A stretch of DNA of 64,000 bases from positions 1-64,000 of the forward strand of contig JABYQS010000050.1 of NCBI GenBank assembly GCA_022592435.1, read 5' to 3'. The notes under the pieces are model-generated. The model saw only the letters and a list, made by a program, of their open reading frames with translations. It had not been told where the DNA came from and did no database searches. The position numbers and the translations under genes were made by a program. Within the stretch, counting starts at the first letter, position 1; the number at the start of each line of letters is the position of its first letter. Below, piece by piece: positions 1 through 10,254 of the stretch. This DNA is from Cerioporus squamosus. Lineage: Eukaryota > Basidiomycota > Agaricomycetes > Polyporales > Polyporaceae.

Positions 1-89
1 TCCTCCCCACTTCCCTTGCCTCCTTTTCTTTCCGTGCTGTCATTGCTCACTCTGCTCCTCCTTCTTATCGCACTCTTCACGACCTCCTC

Positions 90-1088
90 ATGACTCCTCG
101 TGTGAGTGCCCCGGCTGCTCGTACTCCTTCTGCTCGTGCAGCTGCGGCAAAGGGCAGTCGAGGTGCTGCTACTCCTGCTGCTGCTGCTGTTGCGAAGACT
201 GCAACTGCCAAGAGCGCACCCAAGAAGTGAGCATTGTTGACTTAACTTCTATGGCAGTTGCTTACTAGACTTCTTCATCAGGAGTGCACCCGCTGCCAAG
301 GCAGCTGCTGGTGGCAAAAAGCAAGGGAAGGTTAACAAAAGGTGAGCTGCATCTTATTGGAGCCAATGCAACCTAGGCAGCTCACACCGGACTTCAGCGC
401 TGAACTCGTTGAGAGTGAGGCTGAGGAGGGGGAGGAGGTGGACGATGTTGCGGAGGGAGTTGATAGTGAGAACATTGAGGAGCTCTCCGGGGAAACCTGC
501 AGGTAAGTTCACGCAGCTTTTGACTTCATTGGGCATCAAATCTTCTGACCACCCGCCATGTTTACAGCGAGGATAAAGGCCAGACTGAGGCTGATCCTAT
601 TTGCAAACAGCAGTGAGGAAGAGGCCAATGTCCACCCGGTGGTTCAGAAGACCCCAAAGATCATTCGGTATGTACTATATCGTTCAGGATTCAAGTATAC
701 AATGCTTATGCTTCTCTCTTTCAGCCATGCCAAGGACACGCCCATTGTGAGCCCGGCTAGTCCCTCTCCAGTCAAGCCTGTTTTCTGAATCGATAACTCA
801 TATTCATGATCTTAGCAAGACCAAGGTGGTCCCTGTTTGCAAGACCCCCCTTGTCAAGTGGACCAAGGCATGAGTCATGTCATTTATAGTATCCGTGTTG
901 AGCTTAACCCGAGTTCGGATAGGGACAAGTCTGCAGATGAAGCAGACTCTGAGTTGTATGTGCTGCAGTAGCTTGGCTGTAGATGGTTACTGATACTTTC
1001 AATGTACCAGCGGATCTCCCAGCAAAAAGTCCAGCATTCAAAACACCTCAGACGATGAAGGCGAGATCATAGAGGTCTGGGGCTGCAG
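90..1088 (+). pseudogene. Unrecognised Ala/Lys-rich spliced gene, cut by a Copia LTR
   Basis: I do not recognise this gene. Reading from ATG at 90, exons 90-226, 282-341 and 377-502 join in frame through good GT-AG introns (GTGAGC, GTGAGC and GTAAGT donors). They give an Ala/Lys/Thr/Pro-rich, histone-tail-like N-terminus followed by a strongly acidic Glu/Asp stretch. An exon from 568 continues with EDKGQTEADP and then meets a stop near 613; coding-like sequence in another frame (SSEEEANVHPVVQK) follows, so either an intron is missed or the frame is broken. A last coding-like segment, SPSKKSSIQNTSDDEGEII (1014-1070), runs into the Copia LTR at 1089. The composition suggests a nuclear protein, but this is inference. 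It could be the 5' end of another mobile element's gene. Confidence 0.35.
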
Positions 1089-1510
1089 TGTTAGCTGCAG
1101 TGCGCCTCAGAGCGATCACAATGGCCTATGTCGAGCTCTGTGAAGTCTGATACATTGACAAAAGCATATCTACACACCTATGTCGAGCTCTGTGAAGTCT
1201 GGGGACTCCAGAGCTCGACGAGCGCGCTGTCTGCGGTGCGGGTTACATAAGCTATACAGTACCAGCAGCCACAGCGGCCAGGAAATCAACAAGAGCGAAA
1301 AGTAAAAAATCAGTGAAGACCAAGAGGTCGAGTGTTCAATCCCGGAAGTGTGCAAAGAATAAAATATGAAGAAGCGCCAATATCTCGAAGAGGAATGAAG
1401 GCGTCAAGTAGTCGTGTGGGACGCCAATAGAGCGCACTGCAATAGTCCCCTGGTGCAAGCATGGACTTGACGCGAGCACAGGAACTGGAGATAGAGCTCT
1501 GAGTTCAACA
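1089..1510 (-). repeat. Copia LTR, downstream (3') copy
   Basis: A 422-base LTR with TG...CA ends (minus strand TGTTGAAC to GCTAACA). The same sequence occurs at 3337-3758, 4989-5356, 8684-9044 and, split by a transposon, 9899-14360. Confidence 0.85.
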
Positions 1511-3336
1511 CTCCCCCCTGACCGGTCAAGTCCCCAATCCCCAATCCCAGCATCCTGCACATCTCGAGCACCTTCGGCTTGGGCAGCGACTTGGTGAGGA
1601 TGTCAGCTGGCATGTCCGAGGTGCGCAGATGGATGACCTCAATCCGGCCCTTGGCTACTTCATCCCGGAGCCAGTAGAAGCGCAAATCGAGGTGCTTCAT
1701 ACGGCCATGGTGCTCCGGATTTTTTGCAACAGAGAGTGCGGAGAGGTTGTCGATCCTGAGCTGGGAGGCTGAGGAGACATCGAACCCAAACTCCGTGAGC
1801 AGGTTGCGCAGCCAGAGGATCTCCTGGCCAGCAGCAACTGCTGCGACGAACTCGGCCTCTGTGGTGGACAGTGCAACAATGGACTGCAGACGACTCGACC
1901 AAGAGATCGCACCTGTGCCCATCTTGATGACATACCCAGAGGTCGAGCACCGGTGTCTGGGCAGCCTGCATGGTCCGCATCCGTGTAGGAGGTGAAGAGC
2001 TCGGAGTCCGATGAAGGGGAGTATGTGAGCTTGTAGTTGAGCGTCCCCTTGATGTACCGGAAGAGGTGCTTGACCGCCTTCCAGTGTGTCATGCCAGGGT
2101 TTGTCGAGAAGCGAGCAAGGTTGCCCACGGTGCGAGCGATGTCCGGACGAGTGGCGACTGCCAGGTAGAAGAGCGAGCCAACAGCCTGGCCGTACGGGAT
2201 GTCCTGCATCTCCCGAACGTCCGCTGGTGTCTTGGGGCTCATGTCCGCGCTGAGGCGAAGGCCTGGGTCCATCGGAGTGCCGACAGGGTCGCAGTTGGAG
2301 AAGCCATACCGCTCGAGGATATCGAGTGCGTACTGCCGCTGTGAGATGGAAAGGGAACGCTTCGAGCGGTTGCGCTCAATCTTGACTCCGAGGAGCCAGG
2401 ACGTCGGACCAAGGTCACGGAGCTTGAAGTGCGCACGCAGCTCGTCCTTGACGCGCTGAATAGCGTCCTTGGACTTTGCTGCAACGGTGATGTCATCAAC
2501 GAAGACAGGGATGATGACACGCACTCCGTCTCGAAGGTAGACCAGACACTGTGCTCGCAGACAAGTCGATCAAAGCCAAGCTTTGTCAGGACCTCATGCA
2601 GCTTCTCGTGCCAGCAGCGGCCAGCCTGCTTGAGGCCATAGAGCGACTTGCGAAGTCGCCAGACCCACTCGGGGGTCTTCTCCTTGAAGCCCTCGGGCTG
2701 CTTCATGTAGACCTCCTCCTTGAGCTTGCCGTTGAGATAAGCAGAGGAGATGTCCACCGACTCGAGCTCGAGGTCCTCCAGCGCAGCAAGGGCAAGGATG
2801 GCTCGGATCGATGCCCACTTGGGAGTAGGGGCAAAGGTTTCGTTGTAGTCGAAACCGGGACGCTGGGAGAAGCCCTTGGCAACAAGGCGACCCTTGTACC
2901 GCTCGATCGAGCCATCTGCATTTCGCTTCACCCGGAAGACCCACCGAGAACTGATGGCCTTGTGTCCGGGAGGCAGCTGAACGAGCTGGAACGTGCCGTT
3001 CTCGACGAGGGACTGGATCTCGTCCTGTGCAGCCTTGAGCCACCGCTCTCGCTCATCTGGCTCCAGCTTCATGACCTCCGAGATCGACCGAGGCTCACCA
3101 AAGTGCTCCTGGCTTGCCTTGAACGCATGCTCGACCGCAGACTCGAAGGCAACAGCCAGAGCGTCGTCGTACAAGAGGTATCAACCTGCTCATCGGAGTA
3201 GACGTGCTCAATGCCGGCCATCATTGCCTCGAGCGAGCACTCAAAGACGTCCTCATGACCATCTGCCAGGAGGTCGAGTTCATCGTCAGAGTCTGCAGGG
3301 GGAGGCGGAGAGGCTGGTGCATGGTGCGGAGGGATG
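1511..3336 (-). pseudogene. Copia pol remnant: reverse transcriptase and RNase H
   Basis: Part of a Copia polyprotein. The upstream part (about 3336-3175) is an acidic linker. Next comes the Copia reverse transcriptase with WVFRVKRNADGSIERYKGRL, GFDYNETFAPTPKWASIR, ESVDISSAYLNGKL and SLYGLKQAGRCW, and then the catalytic FVDD box near 2497. RNase H follows, with YTDADHAGCPDTGARPL, STTEAEFVA and DILTKSLP. The reading frame changes near 3180, between about 2540 and 2525 just before FVDD, and near 1960-1930, so three frameshifts block a full product. The last frame reads through the polypurine tract into the LTR. Integrase, protease and gag are absent, and the element cannot be autonomous. Confidence 0.88.
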
Positions 3337-3758
3337 TGTTAGCTGCAGTGCGCCTCAGAGCGATCACAATGGCCTATGTCGAGCTCTGTGAAGTCTGATA
3401 CATTGACAAAAGCATATCTACACACCTATGTCGAGCTCTGTGAAGTCTGGGGACTCCAGAGCTCGACGAGCGCGCTGTCTGCGGTGCGGGTTACATAAGC
3501 TATACAGTACCAGCAGCCACAGCGGCCAGGAAATCAACAAGAGCGAAAAGTAAAAAATCAGTGAAGACCAAGAGGTCGAGTGTTCAATCCCGGAAGTGTG
3601 CAAAGAATAAAATATGAAGAAGCGCCAATATCTCGAAGAGGAATGAAGGCGTCAAGTAGTCGTGTGGAGCGCCAATAGAGCGCACTGCAATAGTCCCCTG
3701 GTGCAAGTATGGACTTGATGCGGGCACAGGAACTGGAGATAGAGCTCTGAGTTCAACA
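3337..3758 (-). repeat. Copia LTR, upstream (5') copy
   Basis: A second 422-base LTR, nearly identical to 1089-1510 (differences around 3660, 3708, 3720 and 3723). Truncated pol sequence abuts it exactly at 3336/3337. Confidence 0.85.
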
Positions 3759-4620
3759 AGTCTCCCTCAACTTGTTCATGGGGCCCGTGTTTTGTGCAGC
3801 TTACTCTGGTCGGCAATATCCGCTTGATTAGATAGGACTCGGATCTCTCTGCAGTCGTCTTCATCGCCATTGCCCCGCTGCATGTCATTCTACTTCCTCC
3901 TCAGGACATCTACCAGTACTATACTTCCTTCGAGCCCTCCTCTGCCCATCAATGATTGCTCTCGTGAATCACATCCCAACCCTGGTCACTGTTATGCTCA
4001 TCCGGGTGCCGCGAGGAAGGCCAAACGAACATGGCGTGAGGGCGATAACCATCCAGGGACTCCTCGGAAATGGGCCTGGTGAGAATGCACGTATGTACTA
4101 TCTCTTCTCACTCTCATACTCCATTTTGCCTATTAGGTCGACATTCCTATGCGCCTGCACGATATCCAAGATGCTGGACCGGTGGTGCAATCCCTCTGGA
4201 ACGAAATTCGAGCGCCACAGATGTTCCCCGACCTTGATGGCGCCAACCATTGTGCTGTCCATGCTGTCATCGCTATCCTCACGTTCTTCATCTCCTGCAG
4301 CGAGCATCCGACATTCATTTGGGAGATTTGGATGCAGTTTGTAGGAAGATTGCACGGACTTGCACTGCTGTATGAGCAGGCTCAGGAGGCTTCCGAAGAG
4401 ATGTCAGAGCAGCTGTTTGATGTTCTCGCCAGCTGGGCTTGCGAAGCCATTCTCTAACTCTGGTCACATACTAAAGGCTTCTGACGCTCTCGCACACAGG
4501 GAGCCCTTTCTCATGGACTGCCTGACTCCGATAGTGGAGATGAGAGCCTCCCCAAGCTCATCACGCTGCCCACAGCACAGCTCGCGAGAGCTAGAGAATT
4601 GACTGCCTGTAACTCAGATT
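3759..4620 (+). other. Coding-like sequence of unknown origin
   Basis: A plus-strand segment has a clear donor and acceptor (GTGAGA near 4078, CAG/TAG acceptor near 4137). It leads into an open stretch to 4457 beginning VDIPMRLHDIQDAGPVVQSL and containing a hydrophobic, Cys-containing middle (HAVIAILTFFISCSEH). I do not recognise the family. It could be the 3' part of the gene that starts at 90, separated by the Copia element, but no continuity can be shown because no matching target duplication exists. Confidence 0.25.
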
Positions 4621-4715
4621 TAGCTAAAATAATGATGTATCTGCCTGGAATGCCGTGCACGCGTGACAACAGGACATCCTCAAGAACTGCATCTATGTCA
4701 CCATAACCCACAGGA

Positions 4716-4860
4716 ACCCGTACTTTATAACCCGTACCCGCCAGACCCGTAGGACCCAGCGCTTAACCCGTACCCGCCATCACCTGCGGGTTCACGGGTC
4801 GGGTTGAGTGCGGGTAGGGTATGGGTAGGCCAAAAGAACCCGCAGGTGACCCGTGCCATT
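4716..4860. repeat. ACCCGT/ACGGGT word array
   Basis: About 140 bases are packed with ACCCGTACCCGCC-type words and their complements (ACCCGTAC, CGGGTTC, CGGGTCGGGT, GACCCGTG). The design matches the subterminal arrays of the hAT-like elements further right, so this may be a truncated end of such an element. No terminal inverted repeat or target duplication was found. Confidence 0.45.
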
Positions 4861-4988
4861 CTCTATCGGCAACAGCCTCAGTGGCCCATTGATGGAACTC
4901 CAGAGGGTCGTATGAGCTTGCTCAACTGGCGATCAACAAGCTTGCCACTCTCATGCATGCCAATGACACGCTGCAGGCAACTTGGGTC

Positions 4989-5356
4989 TGTTGAACTCGG
5001 AGCTCTATCTCTGGTTCCTGTGCCCACGTCAAGTTCATAGTTGCACCAGGGGACTATTGCAGCGCTTCTTCATAAATTATATTCTTTGCACACTCCCAGG
5101 AGTGAACGAACACTTGACCTCTTGGTCTTCACTGATTTTTGATTTTTCGATTTTTGTTGATTTCCTGGGTGTGTGGCTGCTGGTACTGTATAGCTTATGT
5201 AACCCGCACCGTAGACAGCGCGCTCGTCGAGCTCTGGAGTCCCCAGACCTCACAGAGCTCAACATAGGTGTGTAGATATGCTTTTGTCAATGTATTAGAC
5301 TTCACAGAGCTCGACATAGGCCATTGTGATCGCTATGAGGTGCACTGCAGCTAACC
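4989..5356 (+). repeat. Solo Copia LTR, short variant
   Basis: TGTTGAACTCGG...CTGCAGCTAAC in plus orientation, homologous to the LTRs of the 1089-3758 element. It is about 54 bases shorter because the segment carrying the AATATCTCGAAGAGG region is missing. The last base of the expected TAACA end is changed. No 5-base duplication is visible at the flanks. Confidence 0.8.
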
Positions 5357-8102
5357 TTTTCACCCTTTCTTCTTATTCTGGCCCTGGCGAGCATCTAGGT
5401 AGTCGGGGTGCCCACTCACTCATTCATCTGCTCTGGGAGTCTCCTAGAGCCATACCCATTCATATCATGTACCAGCCTGGGCATTTTTAGCTTGCCACTG
5501 ATGTGCTCTCATGTATCCTGGACATGCTGCTGTTCCTAACTCCTAGACCCCTGGTCCTCTCTACGCACACCTCTTGAGCTTGCCGCTTCACTTGTGATAG
5601 CATCCCCTTTGCAATCCATACAGGCCGAGATGCTGAGGCACATACAGCTGATGATTCATGAAATGTTCTGTGAGGAATAGCCTATAAATCTAGGCATAAT
5701 GTACTGTTGCTATTCTCAACTTTAAGTACAGGGATGCCCCGGCTATGGGCTTTTCTTGAATGTGGGTCAGGAGGATGTATGCCTCCTTGAGGGTCTTAAG
5801 CATGCACTGGCTCTCAAATCCACCTGCAGGGTACTATGGAAGTGCTTTGCAGGGCTTCTTGACTGCCATGAGCACTGCAGTGATCCAGCTGTCCGGAGCT
5901 GCCCCAATGTAAATGCAAGTTTGAAAGCACATGAAGGTTCAATGATATCAAGGGTGTGACTGGGGAGGGTTTGCACTGTCAGGCAAGTGAGGGAGTAGAA
6001 AAGTCACCACAAAGAAGATGGGATGATGTAATGGTAGAAATAGGAGGCAAATATCTGAGATACAATTTGCAGTGAAAGGCATCATGCTCAGTGCAAGGTC
6101 ATATGGGTTGATATCTAGATGCAGACAAGCAACCAATGCACCTTGTTGGTATCCTCGGTGGCATTGGTGTTGAACACGTTCAAATGCAAGGCAACTATGC
6201 TGTTGCGGACACTGACTGTAGGCACAACTGAACTGACACAGGTGATGAAGTTGAAGCTCATGAGTAATGAACAACAGGCAGATGTCGCTGCTCAGGTGGA
6301 TTTCACTGAATAAACCCTCTTCAGGCCTCTGGTCATTTCTGCAAAGGAGAGGTTCAGTAGGAGCTGCATGTCTGGGAGATCACCGCAACCCCACCCTGTC
6401 TGGCATGATGTGGAGTGGCCCAATATGGGCAGACAGTGGAGGGACAGGACAAAGGGACACAGCAGTAGCAGTAGAGACAGGACAATGAAGGAGAGGATGG
6501 ACAAGCAGGACAAAGTATGAACATATGCCCTCCCGGACTGCCACTGCCAGCAAGATGTTCACACAAGACAACAAGCATCCAATGCCCATGTTGCAGATGA
6601 CACCCACACCTAGGTCAACTTTGCCTTCATAGACTTCTTCTTGGGATGACCCTTCACAGTGTCCATCATGATGTCGTCGGTAGTGGCAGCACAGGGATGT
6701 GGACTCCTCATGGCTTGCTACCACCACCATCAGCATTTTTCCCATGCTCAAACTCACCCAGGAGTCAGGTTTGTGTTGGTACTGGTTTCTAGGGCTAGCT
6801 GCATTGGACTGGAAGTTGTAACACCCTCGCCAGGCATTACACAACTCTCTAGTGCTCACTCCTTCTGTTCCGAGGTCTTCTATATCGCCTTTTGTGGTGA
6901 CAGCTCTTGACAGCTGCCATTGACAGTACCTATATAACGCTCTCCCTGACCTGCGACGTTCTTAGCTCACCTTTGAACGTCACACACAGGTATGTCTGCT
7001 TGTGCTCGCTCTCATGTATCTAGTTAGGTCACCTTTGAAGGTCGCACTTTCTATTGGTTCCCTCATTGTGTGATTAGTGGAGCCCGTCGCTGGGCTTACA
7101 GAAGTACCAGAAAGATGGGGCCACCTCTGGGTTCGCCGTGCACCAAGCACCAGCCAGCCATGTCAGTAACCTTGACACTGTTGTCGGCAGACCTCTTTCA
7201 AGCAGTAGTACACCAATGAGATCAAGGACACTAAGAAGGCACATGAAGTGCTGGCTGGACATTTTCTGGTACTGCTGAACATGGTGCCGGCAGTAGATCA
7301 CTTGCTGGCGGCTCTACTCTCCCTGGCACAGTCAGTGGTTGCAGTTCAGTCACTGGTTGCGCTGCATCACTAGTATGCAAAGGTGGTGTTCAAAACAGAG
7401 CTGGCAGGCCATGATGCAGTGAAGTCTGGTGTATAGCAAGGTTGAGATAGATCGGCCAATAGAGAAGCAGTGAGAGGACATACTGCTCCAGGTGCTGCTA
7501 AGCATCATGCCCTTTGTTGGCATGCTGAGGGAGAGATAAGTGAGGTTGCTATGGCAATAGCACAATGATGTACCTTGGCAAGAATGAGAGCGTGGTAGGG
7601 GAAGAGGAAGGGGGTGTCGTACCGTGAGGCCAGAAGAGTCTTGTCGCCGCCAGCACAAGCAGGCATCACGGTCAGCTTGCAGTTGACTTCGAATTTCTGC
7701 CGGCAAAAGTGTTCAGTGTGGCAAGGCGAATAGTGGAACAGCTTATGGCTTGCAAGAACTTGCAGTTGGGTGTGGTCTGCCCATTCATGGAGAAGATGGT
7801 GACGATGGTGATGACCTGCAAATGCCTATGTTAGCTCAAGTTAGATGGTCATGGCTAGACCATCTGGGCACCTTGAAGATTGCTTGGGTGATGCTGGAAG
7901 CCATTGTCAAAGAATGAGTGTGCAGAAGCAGCGAGAATGGGTGTTGAGAGGGTGGGACTGTGAGGCAAGGCTGGGAACGTCAGTGCCAGCATCCAAGCCA
8001 ATGCAGCACACGCCAGCCATGTGACTGAGCTCAGGATTTGCGCAGAGAGGTGCTACGAGAGACACTGTTGGTCGCACAAACTCCCTGGATGCATCTCACC
8101 GC
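5357..8102. other. Intergenic/degenerate repeat sequence, nothing recognised
   Basis: About 2.7 kb without a recognisable gene. Minus-strand open stretches (for example 6380-6859 and 7350-7706) are short, Ser/Cys/His-rich and match no family I know. On the minus strand near 7700-7550 a coding-like run containing LTVMPACAGGDKTLL ends at an intron-like boundary, so decayed exons are possible. A TATATAA string at 6929 has no gene attached that I can see. Confidence 0.3.
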
Positions 8103-8280
8103 TATGATGTATGTATACCCGTCAAGGCCGAGCCTTTATTAGGCAGTAATACAAGCAGACTATGTACAAGAAGACGTGGTGTCAGTCAAAGACAGTGAGA
8201 GGCGCCCCAAAGGGTGCCCCAGTGCAATCAGGGGAGTACATAGGTAGGTGAAGTGAGGTGGTGCCCCACCATCTTACACA
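8103..8280 (-). repeat. LTR-like fragment with polyadenylation signal
   Basis: On the minus strand the segment starts TGTGTAAGATGGTGGGGC and carries an AATAAA signal (8134-8139) near its other end, as in the R/U5 part of a retrotransposon LTR. No partner copy is present in the window and the ends are not proven. Confidence 0.3.
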
Positions 8281-8683
8281 ATACCTTCCTATCTCCCCAG
8301 AGCAGAGGGGCACCTGCTGGCACAGCACCAAAGCACAGCAAACAGGGTCAAGGCTGTGAGGTTGACATGTGGCTGCTCAGTGTGCAGGGTGTGTGCATGC
8401 AGTGATGAGGAGGGAGGAGGGATGAGGGAGGGTAGAGCTGGCAAGGGGAAAAGAGAAGTGGTAGGGGAGAACACAGAGCAATGGCATTTGTACATGTGTC
8501 ACAGACTTTGTCAATTGTGGTTCTGTAGCAGTACACAGTGCATATAGTGATAACCTGCGGTACTCAATCAGTGCACTGGGTAACCAGATCAAGAGGCACA
8601 TTGTCAGTAGTGGGAGGTCCAGGAGCAGGGGGGTGGACAATGAGAGAAGAAACCAAGTACTCAGCTGGATGCATGCCATACTT

Positions 8684-9044
8684 GTTAGCTGCAGTGCGCC
8701 TCAGAGCGATCACAATGGCCTATGTCGAGCTCTGTAGTCTGATACATTGACAAAAGCATATCTACACACTTATGTCAAGCTCTGTGAGGTCTGGGGACTC
8801 CAGAGCTCGATGAGCGCGCTGTCTACGGTGCGAGTTACATAAGCTATACAGTACCAGCAGCCACACACCCAGGAAATCAACAAGAAGCGAAAAGTAAAAA
8901 ATCAGTGAAGACCAAGAGGTCGAGTGTTCACTCCTGGGAGTGTGCAAAGAATATAATATATGAAGAAGCGCTGCAATAGTCCCCTGGTGCAACTATGAAC
9001 TTGACGTGGGCACAGGAACCAGAGATAGAGCTCCGAGTTCAACA
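8684..9044 (-). repeat. Solo Copia LTR, short variant
   Basis: TGTTAGC...GTTCAACA, homologous to the 1089-3758 LTRs but 361 bases long, lacking the same internal segment as the copy at 4989. It sits at the 3' side of the LINE RNase H relic. The 5-base flanks (ATACT, GGTTG) do not match. Confidence 0.8.
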
Positions 9045-9898
9045 GGTTGATCTGTATGAGATGCTTGAAGAGAGGTGCATGCCTGGTGTGGAACTGCATG
9101 AGGACACAGAGCCAATGCTGGGGCAGGCCCATGGCCATCTTAAGGAACTTTGCTGATGGGAGGGAGGGGTCAAAGCTCCTATCCATTGCCTTGGTGACTT
9201 TTTCCACTTCTCCACAGCCTCCTTTTTCAGACACTCTGGTGTGCTCTTCTTGCTGTGGTGACACTGCAAGGGGGCACCTTCCTGAGCTTTGCTGCCATGG
9301 CCGCCATGTTGCTGTTGTCACCATGGGCCTTCTTCTTTGCTTTCTCATTGGCTGCCTCATTGCCATCCACTTCCATGTGGCCAGGCACCCACCACATTGC
9401 AACCTGGGCCATGCTCTCATGCACCCAGGAGACCACCTCAATCTTGTGACGGTTGTCATGGAATAGATCCGATGAGTAGTGCCCAGGACAAAGGCAGGTG
9501 ATCTCCGAGGCCTGTATAGCAGATGTGCTGTCAAGCATGATTGAGGGATGTCGGGGTGTGTATTGCTCAGACTTCAGCAGCTCCGCACCAAGCACTGTGC
9601 CAACTATCTTGGCCCCATAGACAGTGTGCTCTTACATTGATCCCAGGTGAAGTCTCATCACCCAGACCTGCCGCTAATGCAGCTGGGAAAGAAGTGCTGC
9701 CACACCAACTTCTATGTCAATCACAGAACCATCAGAGTAAACCAACACTTCATGCTGTAACTGCCGTTGCATCCATTCCCCATCACTCTCCTTGCTTGGA
9801 GTCCTTGGCCTTCTCCTTCAAACTCGCAACCTCCACATCATGTCCTGGTGTCTACCACAAATGACAGCAGATGGGAGTCATCTTCTCCATGGTCTTTG
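9045..9898 (-). pseudogene. LINE RNase H domain remnant
   Basis: A non-LTR retrotransposon RNase H in several broken frames, read downward from 9898. It begins with VYSDGSVIDIEVGVAAL around 9740 (the YSDGS active-site strand), followed by GAELLKSEQYTPRH, then MLDSTSAIQAS around 9540, and the late motif WWVPGHMEVDGNEAANEKAK around 9400-9340. Known Tad-like fungal LINEs carry RNase H downstream of reverse transcriptase in this order. It is the continuation of 14361-14830: a Copia LTR with a perfect CTTTG duplication separates the two parts. In-frame stops and shifts make it non-functional. Confidence 0.75.
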
Positions 9899-10254
9899 TG
9901 TTGAACTTGGAGCTCTCTCTCCAGTTCCTGTGCCCACATCAAGTCCATACTTGCACCAGGGGACTATTGCAGTGCGCTCTATTGGCGCTCCACACCACTA
10001 CTTGACGCCTTCATTCCTCTTCGAGATATTGGCGCTTCTTCATATTTCATTCTTTGCACACTCCCGGGATTGAACACTTGACCTCTTGGTCTTCACTGAT
10101 TTACTTTTCGGTTTTTTGTTGATTTCCTGGGTGCTGTGGCTGCTGGTACTGTATAGCTTATGTAACCCGCACCATAGACAGCGCGCTCGTCGAGCTCTGG
10201 AGTCCCCAGACCTCACAGAGCTTGACATAGGTGTGTAGATATGCTTTTGTCAAT

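Larger units (their letters stand above)
1089..3758 (-). mobile_element. Internally deleted Ty1/Copia retrotransposon
   Basis: Two 422-base LTRs in the same orientation (1089-1510 and 3337-3758, differing at about five positions by eye) flank about 1.83 kb of Copia pol on the minus strand. Read on that strand the LTR runs TGTTGAAC...GCTAACA. A polypurine tract (AGGGGGGAG) lies beside the downstream LTR at 1511-1520. Gag, protease and integrase are missing: the internal region starts in the linker ahead of reverse transcriptase, directly against the upstream LTR, with no primer-binding site visible. Flanks (TGCAG left, AGTCT right) do not match as a 5-base target duplication, so the present structure probably arose by recombination or deletion. 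Confidence 0.85.

Noticed and set aside
1089..3758. Intact Copia retrotransposon
   Set aside because: Gag, protease and integrase are absent and pol has three frameshifts.
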